A DNA stretch of 5,196 bases, from contig DPXH01000157.1 of NCBI GenBank assembly GCA_003527405.1, forward strand, positions 1 through 5,196. Reading direction: 5' to 3'. Position 1 is the first letter of the stretch. Every line of letters begins with the position of its first letter. The stretch comes from Candidatus Sediminicultor tertius. GTDB lineage: Bacteria; Atribacterota; Phoenicimicrobiia; Phoenicimicrobiales; Phoenicimicrobiaceae. Below, in pieces: positions 1-5,196 of the stretch. Below the pieces are notes generated by a model. That model worked only from the letters and a program-made list of their open reading frames with translations. It searched no databases and was not told the DNA's origin. The translations under genes and the position numbers were made by a program.

Positions 1-1929
1 CCCTATAAAAATATATTTATAACCTTTGCTATTCATATCATTAATAGAAAATTCTTCCGATACCCCAAATTTGAAATCCACACCGAGTGCTTTAATAATG
101 GAAATATCTGTTTCAATGGCAGAGGCAGGAATTCTGAAATTAGGCAGTACATGGGTTATTACACCACCAGGAGAATCCTGTTTCTCAAATACAGTCACCT
201 TAAATCCGGCTTTAGCCAGAAAGAAAGCTGCAGATAGTCCTGCTGGTCCCGCTCCGATAATCGCAACTTTTGTATCCAGCTGCTCAGTAGTAACACGGCT
301 TTTAGTATCGTAGGTGGTTTTTCCCTGCTCAGCAGCAATTCTCTTAACCTCGCGAATACCGACCGCCCCTTCATAGTCAAGACGGGTGCAATTATACATA
401 CACTGATGGTCGCAGATGTGCCCGGTGATATTAGGAAGAGGATTTTTCAAATAGATGAGTTCCAGAGCCCTATCATACTGTCCATCCCCTGTGAGCCGAA
501 TATACTCCGGAATATCCTGACGGATGGGACAGGAAAGAACACAGGGAGCTATATAGCAATCGGTTAAAGGTAATTTCCGATTAATAAAAACTTTCTTCGT
601 ACCTCTCCAATCTTTCCGGTAATAATTCTCCCGAAGAGCCTCTTCGGCTAATCGGTCAAGTTTTTCCACATCGATAACCTCGGGCTGCCTTCTCTCTTCA
701 AGTATTGGTTCTAATTTTCGGGCTATTTCTGCCATTCTCAGATAACCGCCCGGCTTTAACAGTTCTGTGGCCATGGTAATTGGTTTAATCCCTGTTTCAA
801 AGATCTGAAAGATATTCAGTTGAGACGCTCCTCCTGAATAGGATATGGGGAGTGCCCCTTCAAACTCACGCGACAAGCGGGAAGTTAAAGTTATGGTAAG
901 GGGAAAGAGAATGCGTCCTGATAAATACATTTCCTCTCCCGGAAGAACACCGAGAGTATTTACCGTTCCCAGCGTATTGGAAAGCTTTACTCCAAAATTA
1001 CGACCACATTCAGTGGCTGCTTTAGAAAGCCGTTTGAGCATCCCTATGGCATCATCCCATTGCAAGTCATTGGTAAAGGTAGATTCTTTAATATTTATAT
1101 AATTAAATCCAAGCTCATCCAATATTTTTCTAACTAATTTATAGCCAAGGAGGGTCGGGTTTAACTTTACGAAAGTGTGGAGTCTTTTTTCTTCCATAAG
1201 ATATTTACAGATAGACTCTATCTCTTTCGGGGGACATCCGTGCATGGTAGAGAGAGTCACAGACCGGGTGATATGAGGTGAAATTACACTGCAAATATTT
1301 TCCAGGTTTTTTACTTTTTCTTTAGTGTGCAGAACTTCTGAAAAGTTTGTGTCCTGAATAAAAGAGCTTAATTCCTCCAGGTAACGCTTGAATAACGGAT
1401 GTTCGGAGGCATCGGTTAAACTGTTAATAAATGCGTTCATACGCGGAGTTTTAATCCCCTCCAGGTCGTAGCCAACACTCATATTAAAAATAAAAGATTG
1501 TTTTGCAGTAACGTGCATATCAAAAACTGCTTTTATGGAGTGAAGCAGTATCCAGGCTTTAACATACTCATCATAGGCCTGCTCCAGGGAAAGTTCGGTA
1601 GACCATTCGGTATTATAACCTTCATCTCGTGCATCAATACAGGGTTTCTCAAATTGCAGGCTATCAAGTTTTTGTACAGTCTTAAGCTCGAAAAAACGTC
1701 CACCAACCAGGTAGGCAGAGATAATATTCTGGGTCAACTGGGTATGAGGGCCTGCTGCCGGTCCTACAGGAGTAGCACAATTTTCCTCGAATATCTGAAT
1801 ATTTTTCCCATTCTCTTTAATAAAAAATTGAGATTGAGGTATCCCAAAAATTGTCCACTGCGACCGATATTCTTCAGTTATCCAATGAAGTAACTGCTTA
1901 AACGGAATTGGCCTCATAATATCTCCCAT
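1..1929 (-). CDS. ygfK: YgfK-type putative selenate reductase / FAD-dependent Fe-S oxidoreductase (C-terminus beyond window)
   Basis: The first 643 codons read leftwards without a stop and run off position 1. The translation follows E. coli YgfK (about 1030 residues, from memory) almost from the first residue, so roughly 390 residues are missing. Domains in order: an N-terminal TIM-barrel-like region (about 1-400) with CATPVGPAAGP from C51, STMHGCPP around C232 and PITMATELLKPGG around M386; a GltD/dihydropyrimidine-dehydrogenase-type Fe-S segment with cysteines C458, C463, C467 and C506, C510, C514; then an FAD-binding Rossmann start with GAGPAG at 559-564. The NAD(P)H half and the C-terminal ferredoxin-like part lie outside. 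The start is ATG 1929, since GGAGGAG lies 4 nt upstream and MGDIMRPIPF matches the family N-terminus. YgfK is annotated as a putative selenate reductase subunit and is often found near selenium-dependent molybdenum hydroxylase and purine-degradation genes. Its true substrate is uncertain. It is probably a cytoplasmic flavo-Fe-S enzyme. No in-frame UGA was seen. Family assignment is firm, function much less so. Confidence 0.93.
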   Translation of the reverse strand, partial: MGDIMRPIPFKQLLHWITEEYRSQWTIFGIPQSQFFIKENGKNIQIFEENCATPVGPAAGPHTQLTQNIISAYLVGGRFFELKTVQKLDSLQFEKPCIDARDEGYNTEWSTELSLEQAYDEYVKAWILLHSIKAVFDMHVTAKQSFIFNMSVGYDLEGIKTPRMNAFINSLTDASEHPLFKRYLEELSSFIQDTNFSEVLHTKEKVKNLENICSVISPHITRSVTLSTMHGCPPKEIESICKYLMEEKRLHTFVKLNPTLLGYKLVRKILDELGFNYINIKESTFTNDLQWDDAIGMLKRLSKAATECGRNFGVKLSNTLGTVNTLGVLPGEEMYLSGRILFPLTITLTSRLSREFEGALPISYSGGASQLNIFQIFETGIKPITMATELLKPGGYLRMAEIARKLEPILEERRQPEVIDVEKLDRLAEEALRENYYRKDWRGTKKVFINRKLPLTDCYIAPCVLSCPIRQDIPEYIRLTGDGQYDRALELIYLKNPLPNITGHICDHQCMYNCTRLDYEGAVGIREVKRIAAEQGKTTYDTKSRVTTEQLDTKVAIIGAGPAGLSAAFFLAKAGFKVTVFEKQDSPGGVITHVLPNFRIPASAIETDISIIKALGVDFKFGVSEEFSINDMNSKGYKYIFIG

Positions 1930-1933
1930 AATT

Positions 1934-1940
1934 CTCCTCC
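1934..1940 (-). promoter_or_regulatory. Ribosome binding site of ygfK
   Basis: On the minus strand GGAGGAG stands 4 nt before the ATG at 1929. The second in-frame ATG (codon 5, at 1917) would be 16 nt away. The site therefore favours the 1929 start. Confidence 0.85.
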
Positions 1941-1943
1941 TTG

Positions 1944-1968
1944 AAAAAAGGGATACATCCCATTTTTT
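1944..1968 (-). terminator. Short hairpin with U-tract between the isomerase-like gene and ygfK
   Basis: Read on the minus strand, an A6 run is followed by T, then GGGA, loop TGTA, TCCC and T6. The GGGA/TCCC stem is extended by A/T pairs after one mismatch. A hairpin followed by a T run resembles a weak intrinsic terminator. It lies about 40 nt after the stop of the upstream gene and only a few bases before the ygfK ribosome site. It could end or attenuate transcription from the upstream gene, or simply fold in the leader. The stem is short, so termination strength is doubtful. Confidence 0.4.
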
Positions 1969-2010
1969 ACACAACCTAAATTACTTGCTTGATTATTTTA
2001 TATCACTATT

Positions 2011-3207
2011 TTACCACTTAAAGAATTCACTGACTAATTTACTATTATCTCCTTTGCAAATCAGATGGTGATTACCCAGAGAATTTTGCAAAAAATATTT
2101 TATATCTTCATCTACCTTCATCCTGATTTGCGTACGGCATAGACTTTCTTTATTTAAATTCTCAATAATCTCCCCACCGGATACAAAATATTTTTTACCG
2201 TCTCCGGAGAGTTTAAAGATAGTGGCTTCCCCTTCCTCGATGACTCCCTGTATGCCCACTCCCAAACCTGATTCAAAGTGAGTTTTTAAATAAAATTCAT
2301 CTGGCATATTTAGGGGTAAAGTACAATGAGCTAAAATTATCTCCTTCTTGTCAATATCAATACTTGCAGGATTAGCTATAAAAATAGGCTCATCGGTTAA
2401 GTAATGTAGGATAACCATAGATACAAGAGCGGGAATATCCCCTTCGCATCCACCCATAATTCCTTCATCATTTAACAAAGCGAGACCGAGGCAGCCGGTA
2501 TTTTTATAAATTTCCAGCAGGTCAAAACATCTTACGGTAATGCCATCAAGTTTATATTTGTTTACGATAGCCTTAAATCCGTTATATATTTTCAATGCTC
2601 CGTCGATTGATTTACTATCAAACCCTTTATTTTTAATATCATTTAATTTTGGATGGTTAAAATTGTGATCCCGGTCGATTTCTTTAACCAATTCATCCAT
2701 TCCAATATCAATTAACGAAATTCCTAAAGTTTCTTTGATCTTATTATAATCTACTTCGCTGGCTATAAGCCAATCGGACGGTTTGCCGATAACTCCTAAT
2801 TTAGTGGAAGCTAATCTGTTTTTCACTTTAAATATTTTGCTAAGTTCTTTTATCCTCATGGCAATATAATCACTATCTCCGTGGATTATTTCTACTTTTT
2901 CTCCTTTCTGTTTTAAAAAGGAAGTAATTTCTAAGGAAGCGGCTAGGGAATTATGCAATCCACTGGATAAAAGCAGGTAAGGGCCTTTGACCTGTTTAAA
3001 AATCTGTTTGAACTTCCCCTCAACTCCCCCGGATTTAATAAAGATAAGGGGGAAACAATCTTTATCTTTGTTAAAATCTTCCAAGTTTATGCTTTCGAGC
3101 TTTCTACCTAATTTTTCTTCAATATCTGCTAAAAAACCTTGTAAAGTGCTGCTAATATATTCTTCATTATGTACTTCTGAAACCAGATTATATAATCCTA
3201 TTTTCAT
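2011..3207 (-). CDS. L-fucose isomerase-like protein (FucI/AraA-type fold), substrate unknown
   Basis: This is a complete 398-residue gene. The C-terminal half has features of the L-fucose/L-arabinose isomerase-like family: GITVRCFDLLE (222-232), LLNDEGIMGGCEGDIPALVSM (about 244-264), an AHCTLP segment at 293-298, and GNHHLI near the end (378-383). In characterised fucose isomerases a Glu, an Asp and a C-terminal His bind the metal. E255 or D257 of CEGD and H380 or H381 are candidate counterparts by inference. The N-terminal part (about 1-130) looks like an alpha/beta Rossmann-type domain, and a second one begins near LGVIGKPSDW (137-146). There is no signal peptide or membrane segment, so it is probably cytoplasmic. 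Known members isomerise aldoses to ketoses, but many family members are uncharacterised and no sugar transporter or kinase is visible here. The start is ATG 3207, with AGAGGG 6 nt upstream. The gene lies upstream of ygfK on the same strand with an 81-bp gap, so co-transcription is possible. Confidence 0.8.
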   Translation of the reverse strand: MKIGLYNLVSEVHNEEYISSTLQGFLADIEEKLGRKLESINLEDFNKDKDCFPLIFIKSGGVEGKFKQIFKQVKGPYLLLSSGLHNSLAASLEITSFLKQKGEKVEIIHGDSDYIAMRIKELSKIFKVKNRLASTKLGVIGKPSDWLIASEVDYNKIKETLGISLIDIGMDELVKEIDRDHNFNHPKLNDIKNKGFDSKSIDGALKIYNGFKAIVNKYKLDGITVRCFDLLEIYKNTGCLGLALLNDEGIMGGCEGDIPALVSMVILHYLTDEPIFIANPASIDIDKKEIILAHCTLPLNMPDEFYLKTHFESGLGVGIQGVIEEGEATIFKLSGDGKKYFVSGGEIIENLNKESLCRTQIRMKVDEDIKYFLQNSLGNHHLICKGDNSKLVSEFFKW

Positions 3208-3213
3208 ATTAAT

Positions 3214-3219
3214 CCCTCT
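3214..3219 (-). promoter_or_regulatory. Ribosome binding site of the isomerase-like gene
   Basis: On the minus strand AGAGGG lies 6 nt before ATG 3207, which is ordinary Shine-Dalgarno spacing and supports this start codon. Confidence 0.7.
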
Positions 3220-3231
3220 TTTCTTTTATGC

Positions 3232-3255
3232 ATTTACTGCCCATAATCAGTAAAT
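3232..3255. promoter_or_regulatory. Perfect 8-bp inverted repeat in the leader of the isomerase-like gene (possible operator)
   Basis: ATTTACTG (3232-3239) and CAGTAAAT (3248-3255) are exact reverse complements separated by 8 nt. The dyad lies between the predicted promoter and the ribosome site of the minus-strand gene, centred roughly 25 nt after the expected transcription start. It could bind a dimeric repressor or form an RNA hairpin with an 8-nt loop. No T run follows, so it is not an intrinsic terminator. Function is inferred from position only. Confidence 0.45.
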
Positions 3256-3274
3256 TAACTTTTCTTAATTATAA

Positions 3275-3303
3275 ATTATACCACTTTATTTATATTCTAT
3301 AAA
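3275..3303 (-). promoter_or_regulatory. Predicted promoter of the isomerase-like gene (and perhaps ygfK)
   Basis: On the minus strand the -10 box is a perfect TATAAT (3275-3280) preceded by TGG, giving an extended -10 of the form TGnTATAAT. A -35-like TTTATA (3298-3303, 4 of 6 matches to TTGACA) is 17 nt upstream. Transcription would begin near 3268, giving a leader of about 60 nt that contains the 8-bp dyad. Confidence 0.65.
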
Positions 3304-3395
3304 ATTCGCAAAATTCCTCTTTTTTTTCTAAAATAAAAAAATAATTATATTTCTTATTATTTCTTTCTCTCTTTCTTAGCGCAATATGCAATACA

Positions 3396-3443
3396 AGTCA
3401 GTTATCCGGTTAGTCAGTTTACCGGTTTACCAGACTACCAACC
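3396..3443. repeat. Degenerate 8-nt-period tandem repeat
   Basis: Six consecutive octamers can be read: AGTCAGTT, ATCCGGTT, AGTCAGTT, TACCGGTT, TACCAGAC and TACCAACC. Units 1 and 3 are identical, and units 2 and 4 differ only in the first two bases, so a 16-nt repeat is visible as well. Four weaker units (ACCGATTG, CTCGATCG, GCCAATCT, ACCAATTA) may extend the array to 3475. Function is unknown. It looks like a decayed microsatellite-type array. Confidence 0.65.
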
Positions 3444-3503
3444 ACCGATTGCTCGATCGGCCAATCTACCAATTAAGGAAACATAAAAGGTTTGCTGCAT
3501 TTT

Positions 3504-3555
3504 GTAGTGGGCGGATTTATCCACCCCGAAACGGGTTTGATGAATCAAACTCCTA
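3504..3555. repeat. REP/MITE-like element of two adjacent hairpins
   Basis: The element begins GTAGTGGG and ends CTCCTA, imperfect terminal inverted repeats. The first hairpin is GGG-C-GGAT, loop TT, ATCC-A-CCC (about 3509-3525), with one C/A mismatch. The second is GTTTGAT, spacer GA, ATCAAAC (about 3534-3550), which flanking G/C and G/U pairs extend. Back-to-back short palindromes within GTAGGGG...CCCCTAC-like ends are typical of dispersed intergenic repeats. Genome-wide copies cannot be seen from one window. Confidence 0.6.
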
Positions 3556-3634
3556 TTTTCTAAATTCTTTAAGTTATTGATTATTATTCTGGGTTCTGAC
3601 TCCTGTTATCCTAACTAATTAACCAGGTAACTAA

Positions 3635-3648
3635 ATACGAGATACGAA
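3635..3648. repeat. Short 7-nt direct repeat
   Basis: ATACGAG is followed directly by ATACGAA, two heptamers differing at the last base. A similar pair, TCTGGGT then TCTGACT, lies at about 3588-3601. Both are low-complexity intergenic repeats with no evident function. Confidence 0.4.
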
Positions 3649-3709
3649 TTTATATTGTTAGTGTAAACTTTAGTGGGGTAGTTAAAAGAAAAAATTTATA
3701 TTCGTCCTC

Positions 3710-3738
3710 TTGTAAAGTTTTGTAATACAATTTATAAT
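3710..3738 (+). promoter_or_regulatory. Predicted promoter of tRNA-Sec (and probably selA)
   Basis: A -35 box TTGTAA (3710-3715, 4 of 6 matches to TTGACA) is separated by exactly 17 nt from a perfect -10 TATAAT (3733-3738). Transcription would start near 3745, about 29 nt before the mature tRNA 5' end, requiring ordinary RNase P processing. No terminator is evident between the tRNA and selA. Confidence 0.72.
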
Positions 3739-3773
3739 TAAAATAGAAAATATTTTAAAAAGCTAAATTAGAA

Positions 3774-3872
3774 GGGAGCGGATAGGCTCTGGTGGGCCTT
3801 GCGGACTTCAAATCCGTGGGCGGTAATTAATAATAATTGCCGCGGTGGGTTCGATTCCTACCCCTCCCGCCA
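3774..3872 (+). tRNA. selC: Selenocysteine tRNA (tRNA-Sec, anticodon UCA)
   Basis: This 99-nt RNA delivers selenocysteine at UGA codons. The anticodon loop CTTCAAA (3806-3812) carries TCA at 3808-3810 on a 5-bp stem (3801-3805 with 3813-3817, one G-U). Diagnostic tRNA-Sec features are a 6-bp D stem (3784-3789 with 3794-3799) closing a 4-nt loop TGGT, and a long variable arm (3820-3843) with a 10-bp stem and ATAA loop. The T arm is GTGGG / CCTAC around TTCGATT (3845-3861). The discriminator is G3869 and the CCA end is encoded. The 5' acceptor strand is 8 nt (3774-3781), but only 7 nt (3862-3868) remain opposite it after a 5-bp T stem, so C3779 is bulged. The alternative 8+4 reading has a C-C mismatch. 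Bacterial tRNA-Sec normally has 8+5 pairs. Identity is secure; the acceptor anomaly may be real or a one-base error. Confidence 0.95.
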
Positions 3873-3903
3873 TTTATTTTTAACTTTAAAAAACCACTAC
3901 ACC

Positions 3904-3910
3904 AAAGGAG
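3904..3910 (+). promoter_or_regulatory. Ribosome binding site of selA, distant from a TTG start
   Basis: AAAGGAG ends 13 nt before the TTG at 3924, longer than the usual 5-9 nt. An in-frame TAA at 3921-3923 directly before that TTG rules out any earlier start in this frame. Confidence 0.6.
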
Positions 3911-3923
3911 ATAATCTTATTAA

Positions 3924-5196
3924 TTGAAAAATAATAAAGATACGGACAATAATAACTTAAATTTATTGCTATCAAAGATTCCCAGCATAGAAATAATTTT
4001 ACAAAATAAAGCACTAAAACCTTTAATACAAAAACATTCCCGAAAAATGCTTACCCAAATGGTAAGAAAAGTTATCTCTGAAGAGAAAAAAAATGCCCTT
4101 AAAAATGGCCACCTGCATTCAGCGCAAGAAAGGATAAATAAGATTAAAGAATATTTTAAGAAAGAAAATCTATCTTTTTTACAAGAAGTAATAAACGGCA
4201 GTGGAGTAATTCTTCATACTAACCTGGGGAGAGCACCACTGGGTAAAGAGATGCTTGCAGCAGTTCAAAGCTCTTTGCAGGGTTATACTAATTTGGAATA
4301 TGATCTTGCAGAAGGCAGCAGAGGAAAAAGGGGAGAAATTGTCGAGAAATTACTTTGCACCCTCAGCCATTCAGAAAAAAGTTTGGTGGTTAATAATAAT
4401 GCCGGTGCAATATTTTTAATATTAAATACTCTGGCTAAAAATAAAGAAGTGATTGTCTCCAGAGGAGAATTGGTGCAAATCGGGGGAGGATTCCGCATTC
4501 CGGAGATATTAGAACAAAGCGGTGCTCATCTTCGAGAAGTCGGCACCACCAACCAGACCTTTATCGAGGATTACGAAAAAGCAATTAAGGATAATACTGC
4601 TTTAATATTAAAAGTCCATCAAAGTAATTTTCATATGAACGGTTTTGTTCAGCAAGTTGAAGTTAAAGAACTTAAAAAATTAGGGAAAAAATATAATTTG
4701 CCGGTAATAGTAGACTTGGGCAGTGGAACATTTTTAAATACCGAGGATTTTGGATTAAAGCACGAACCAACCGTTCAAGAAAATATTAGAGTAGGTGCTG
4801 ATATTGTCTGTTTTAGCACAGATAAACTTTTAGGGGGTCCCCAGGGAGGGGTTGTTTGCGGAAAAGAAATTTATCTGAAGAAAATTTCGCAGCATCCCTT
4901 ATTTCGCACACTTAGAGTGGATAAGATAACTTTGACTATCCTTCAAGAAATTTTGTTATCTTATCTAAAAGGTAAGGCGGTAAGTAAAATTCCCATTTGG
5001 AAAATGATTTCCTGCCCCTTAGATAAAATTGCTGCTCGCAGCCAGAGTATCTGTCAAAAACTGAAAAAAGAAGATATCCCGGCATTTACCAAAGAAGGGG
5101 AAACTGCTATAGGCGGGGGTTCTTTGCCCGGACAAACTTTGCCAACTAAATTAATAATTATAAAACCTCCCTGTCCGGTAGAAATTTTTTCTAAAG
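3924..5196 (+). CDS. selA: L-seryl-tRNA(Sec) selenium transferase SelA (3' end beyond window)
   Basis: SelA is a cytosolic PLP enzyme that converts Ser-tRNA(Sec) to Sec-tRNA(Sec) using selenophosphate. In E. coli it is a ring-shaped decamer. The visible 424 codons are open; E. coli SelA has 463 residues, so only a short C-terminal piece is missing. Recognisable blocks in order are an N-terminal LLSKIPSI segment (as in the family's LYSQLPAI), then GVILHTNLGRAPLG, TNLEYDL, VVNNNAGA, VSRGELVQIGGGFRIP, EVGTTNQT, VDLGSG and STDKLLGGPQGG. The lysine of DKLLGG, residue 301, matches the E. coli PLP lysine K295. The start is placed at TTG 3924: TAA precedes it directly, the N-terminal homology begins soon after it, and the first in-frame ATG (about 4048) would delete about 40 conserved-region residues. 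The gene begins 51 bp after tRNA-Sec on the same strand, so both likely come from one promoter. The selB and selD genes are not in this window. Confidence 0.96.
   Translation, partial: MKNNKDTDNNNLNLLLSKIPSIEIILQNKALKPLIQKHSRKMLTQMVRKVISEEKKNALKNGHLHSAQERINKIKEYFKKENLSFLQEVINGSGVILHTNLGRAPLGKEMLAAVQSSLQGYTNLEYDLAEGSRGKRGEIVEKLLCTLSHSEKSLVVNNNAGAIFLILNTLAKNKEVIVSRGELVQIGGGFRIPEILEQSGAHLREVGTTNQTFIEDYEKAIKDNTALILKVHQSNFHMNGFVQQVEVKELKKLGKKYNLPVIVDLGSGTFLNTEDFGLKHEPTVQENIRVGADIVCFSTDKLLGGPQGGVVCGKEIYLKKISQHPLFRTLRVDKITLTILQEILLSYLKGKAVSKIPIWKMISCPLDKIAARSQSICQKLKKEDIPAFTKEGETAIGGGSLPGQTLPTKLIIIKPPCPVEIFSK

Larger units (their letters stand above)
3208..3773. other. Divergent intergenic region with promoters and repeats, no convincing gene
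   Basis: This 566-bp region separates the leftward isomerase-like/ygfK pair from the rightward tRNA-Sec/selA pair. It holds a promoter for each side, an 8-bp dyad, a pyrimidine-rich AT stretch (about 3304-3378), an 8-nt-period repeat (about 3396-3475), a two-hairpin repeat element (3504-3555) and short direct repeats (about 3588-3648). The stretch from about 3649 to 3709 shows nothing I recognise. Confidence 0.7.

Noticed and set aside
845..1102. Plus-strand open frames inside ygfK (26-313, 845-1102, 1498-1893)
   Set aside because: They lie antisense to a well-conserved YgfK reading frame, have no recognisable domain, and are antisense shadows.
2987..3253. Plus-strand open frame overlapping the start of the isomerase-like gene
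   Set aside because: It is antisense to a gene with good family motifs and its own promoter and ribosome site.
3208..3267. Riboswitch in the leader of the isomerase-like gene
   Set aside because: The predicted leader is only about 60 nt and contains a single simple dyad, with no recognisable riboswitch core.
3386..3580. 64-residue plus-strand open frame in the intergenic region
   Set aside because: It has no Shine-Dalgarno site, and its sequence is made of the octamer array and the two-hairpin repeat. It is most likely spurious repeat-derived coding.
3873..3900. Terminator after tRNA-Sec
   Set aside because: The TTTTTAA-CT-TTAAAAA palindrome is only A/T pairs with a 2-nt loop and no following T run, too weak to call.
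4283..4498. Minus-strand open frame inside selA
   Set aside because: It is antisense to the conserved SelA core and has no family resemblance.
1..5196. In-frame UGA/SECIS selenoprotein among the visible genes
   Set aside because: None of the three coding frames contains an internal TGA, so none of the visible parts encodes a selenoprotein.

Overview
The window is 5.2 kb of AT-rich bacterial DNA and looks like part of a selenium-metabolism neighbourhood in an anaerobe. The evidence is a selenocysteine tRNA (UCA anticodon), the start of selA running off the right edge, and most of a ygfK gene (putative selenate reductase / FAD- and Fe-S-dependent oxidoreductase) running off the left edge. Strong GGAGG-type ribosome sites, AT-rich intergenic DNA and A/T-rich codons suit a low-GC anaerobe such as a clostridial or Atribacterota-like bacterium. 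The sequence alone does not settle the lineage.

Layout. On the minus strand, reading leftwards, a complete gene for an L-fucose isomerase-like protein (3207 to 2011) is followed after about 80 bp by ygfK (1929 to beyond position 1). A convincing promoter precedes the first gene, with an 8-bp perfect dyad in its 5' leader. A small hairpin with a U-tract sits just before the ygfK ribosome site and may separate or attenuate the two genes. On the plus strand, a good sigma70-type promoter precedes tRNA-Sec (3774-3872). selA begins about 50 bp after it, at a TTG codon, with no convincing terminator between, so tRNA-Sec and selA probably share a transcript.

The divergent intergenic region (3208-3773) is not empty. 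It holds an 8-nt-period degenerate tandem repeat, a two-hairpin REP/MITE-like element and short direct repeats, in addition to the two promoters.

How the parts fit. SelA converts Ser-tRNA(Sec) to Sec-tRNA(Sec) on the tRNA encoded beside it. YgfK-type proteins are known from clusters with selenium-dependent molybdenum hydroxylases and purine catabolism. The fucose isomerase-like gene is the odd member, and its link to selenium is unproven. The most unusual detail is the tRNA-Sec acceptor arm: 12 nt instead of the usual 13 lie between the T loop and the discriminator base, leaving C3779 unpaired. This is either a real structural variant or a one-base sequencing or assembly deletion.
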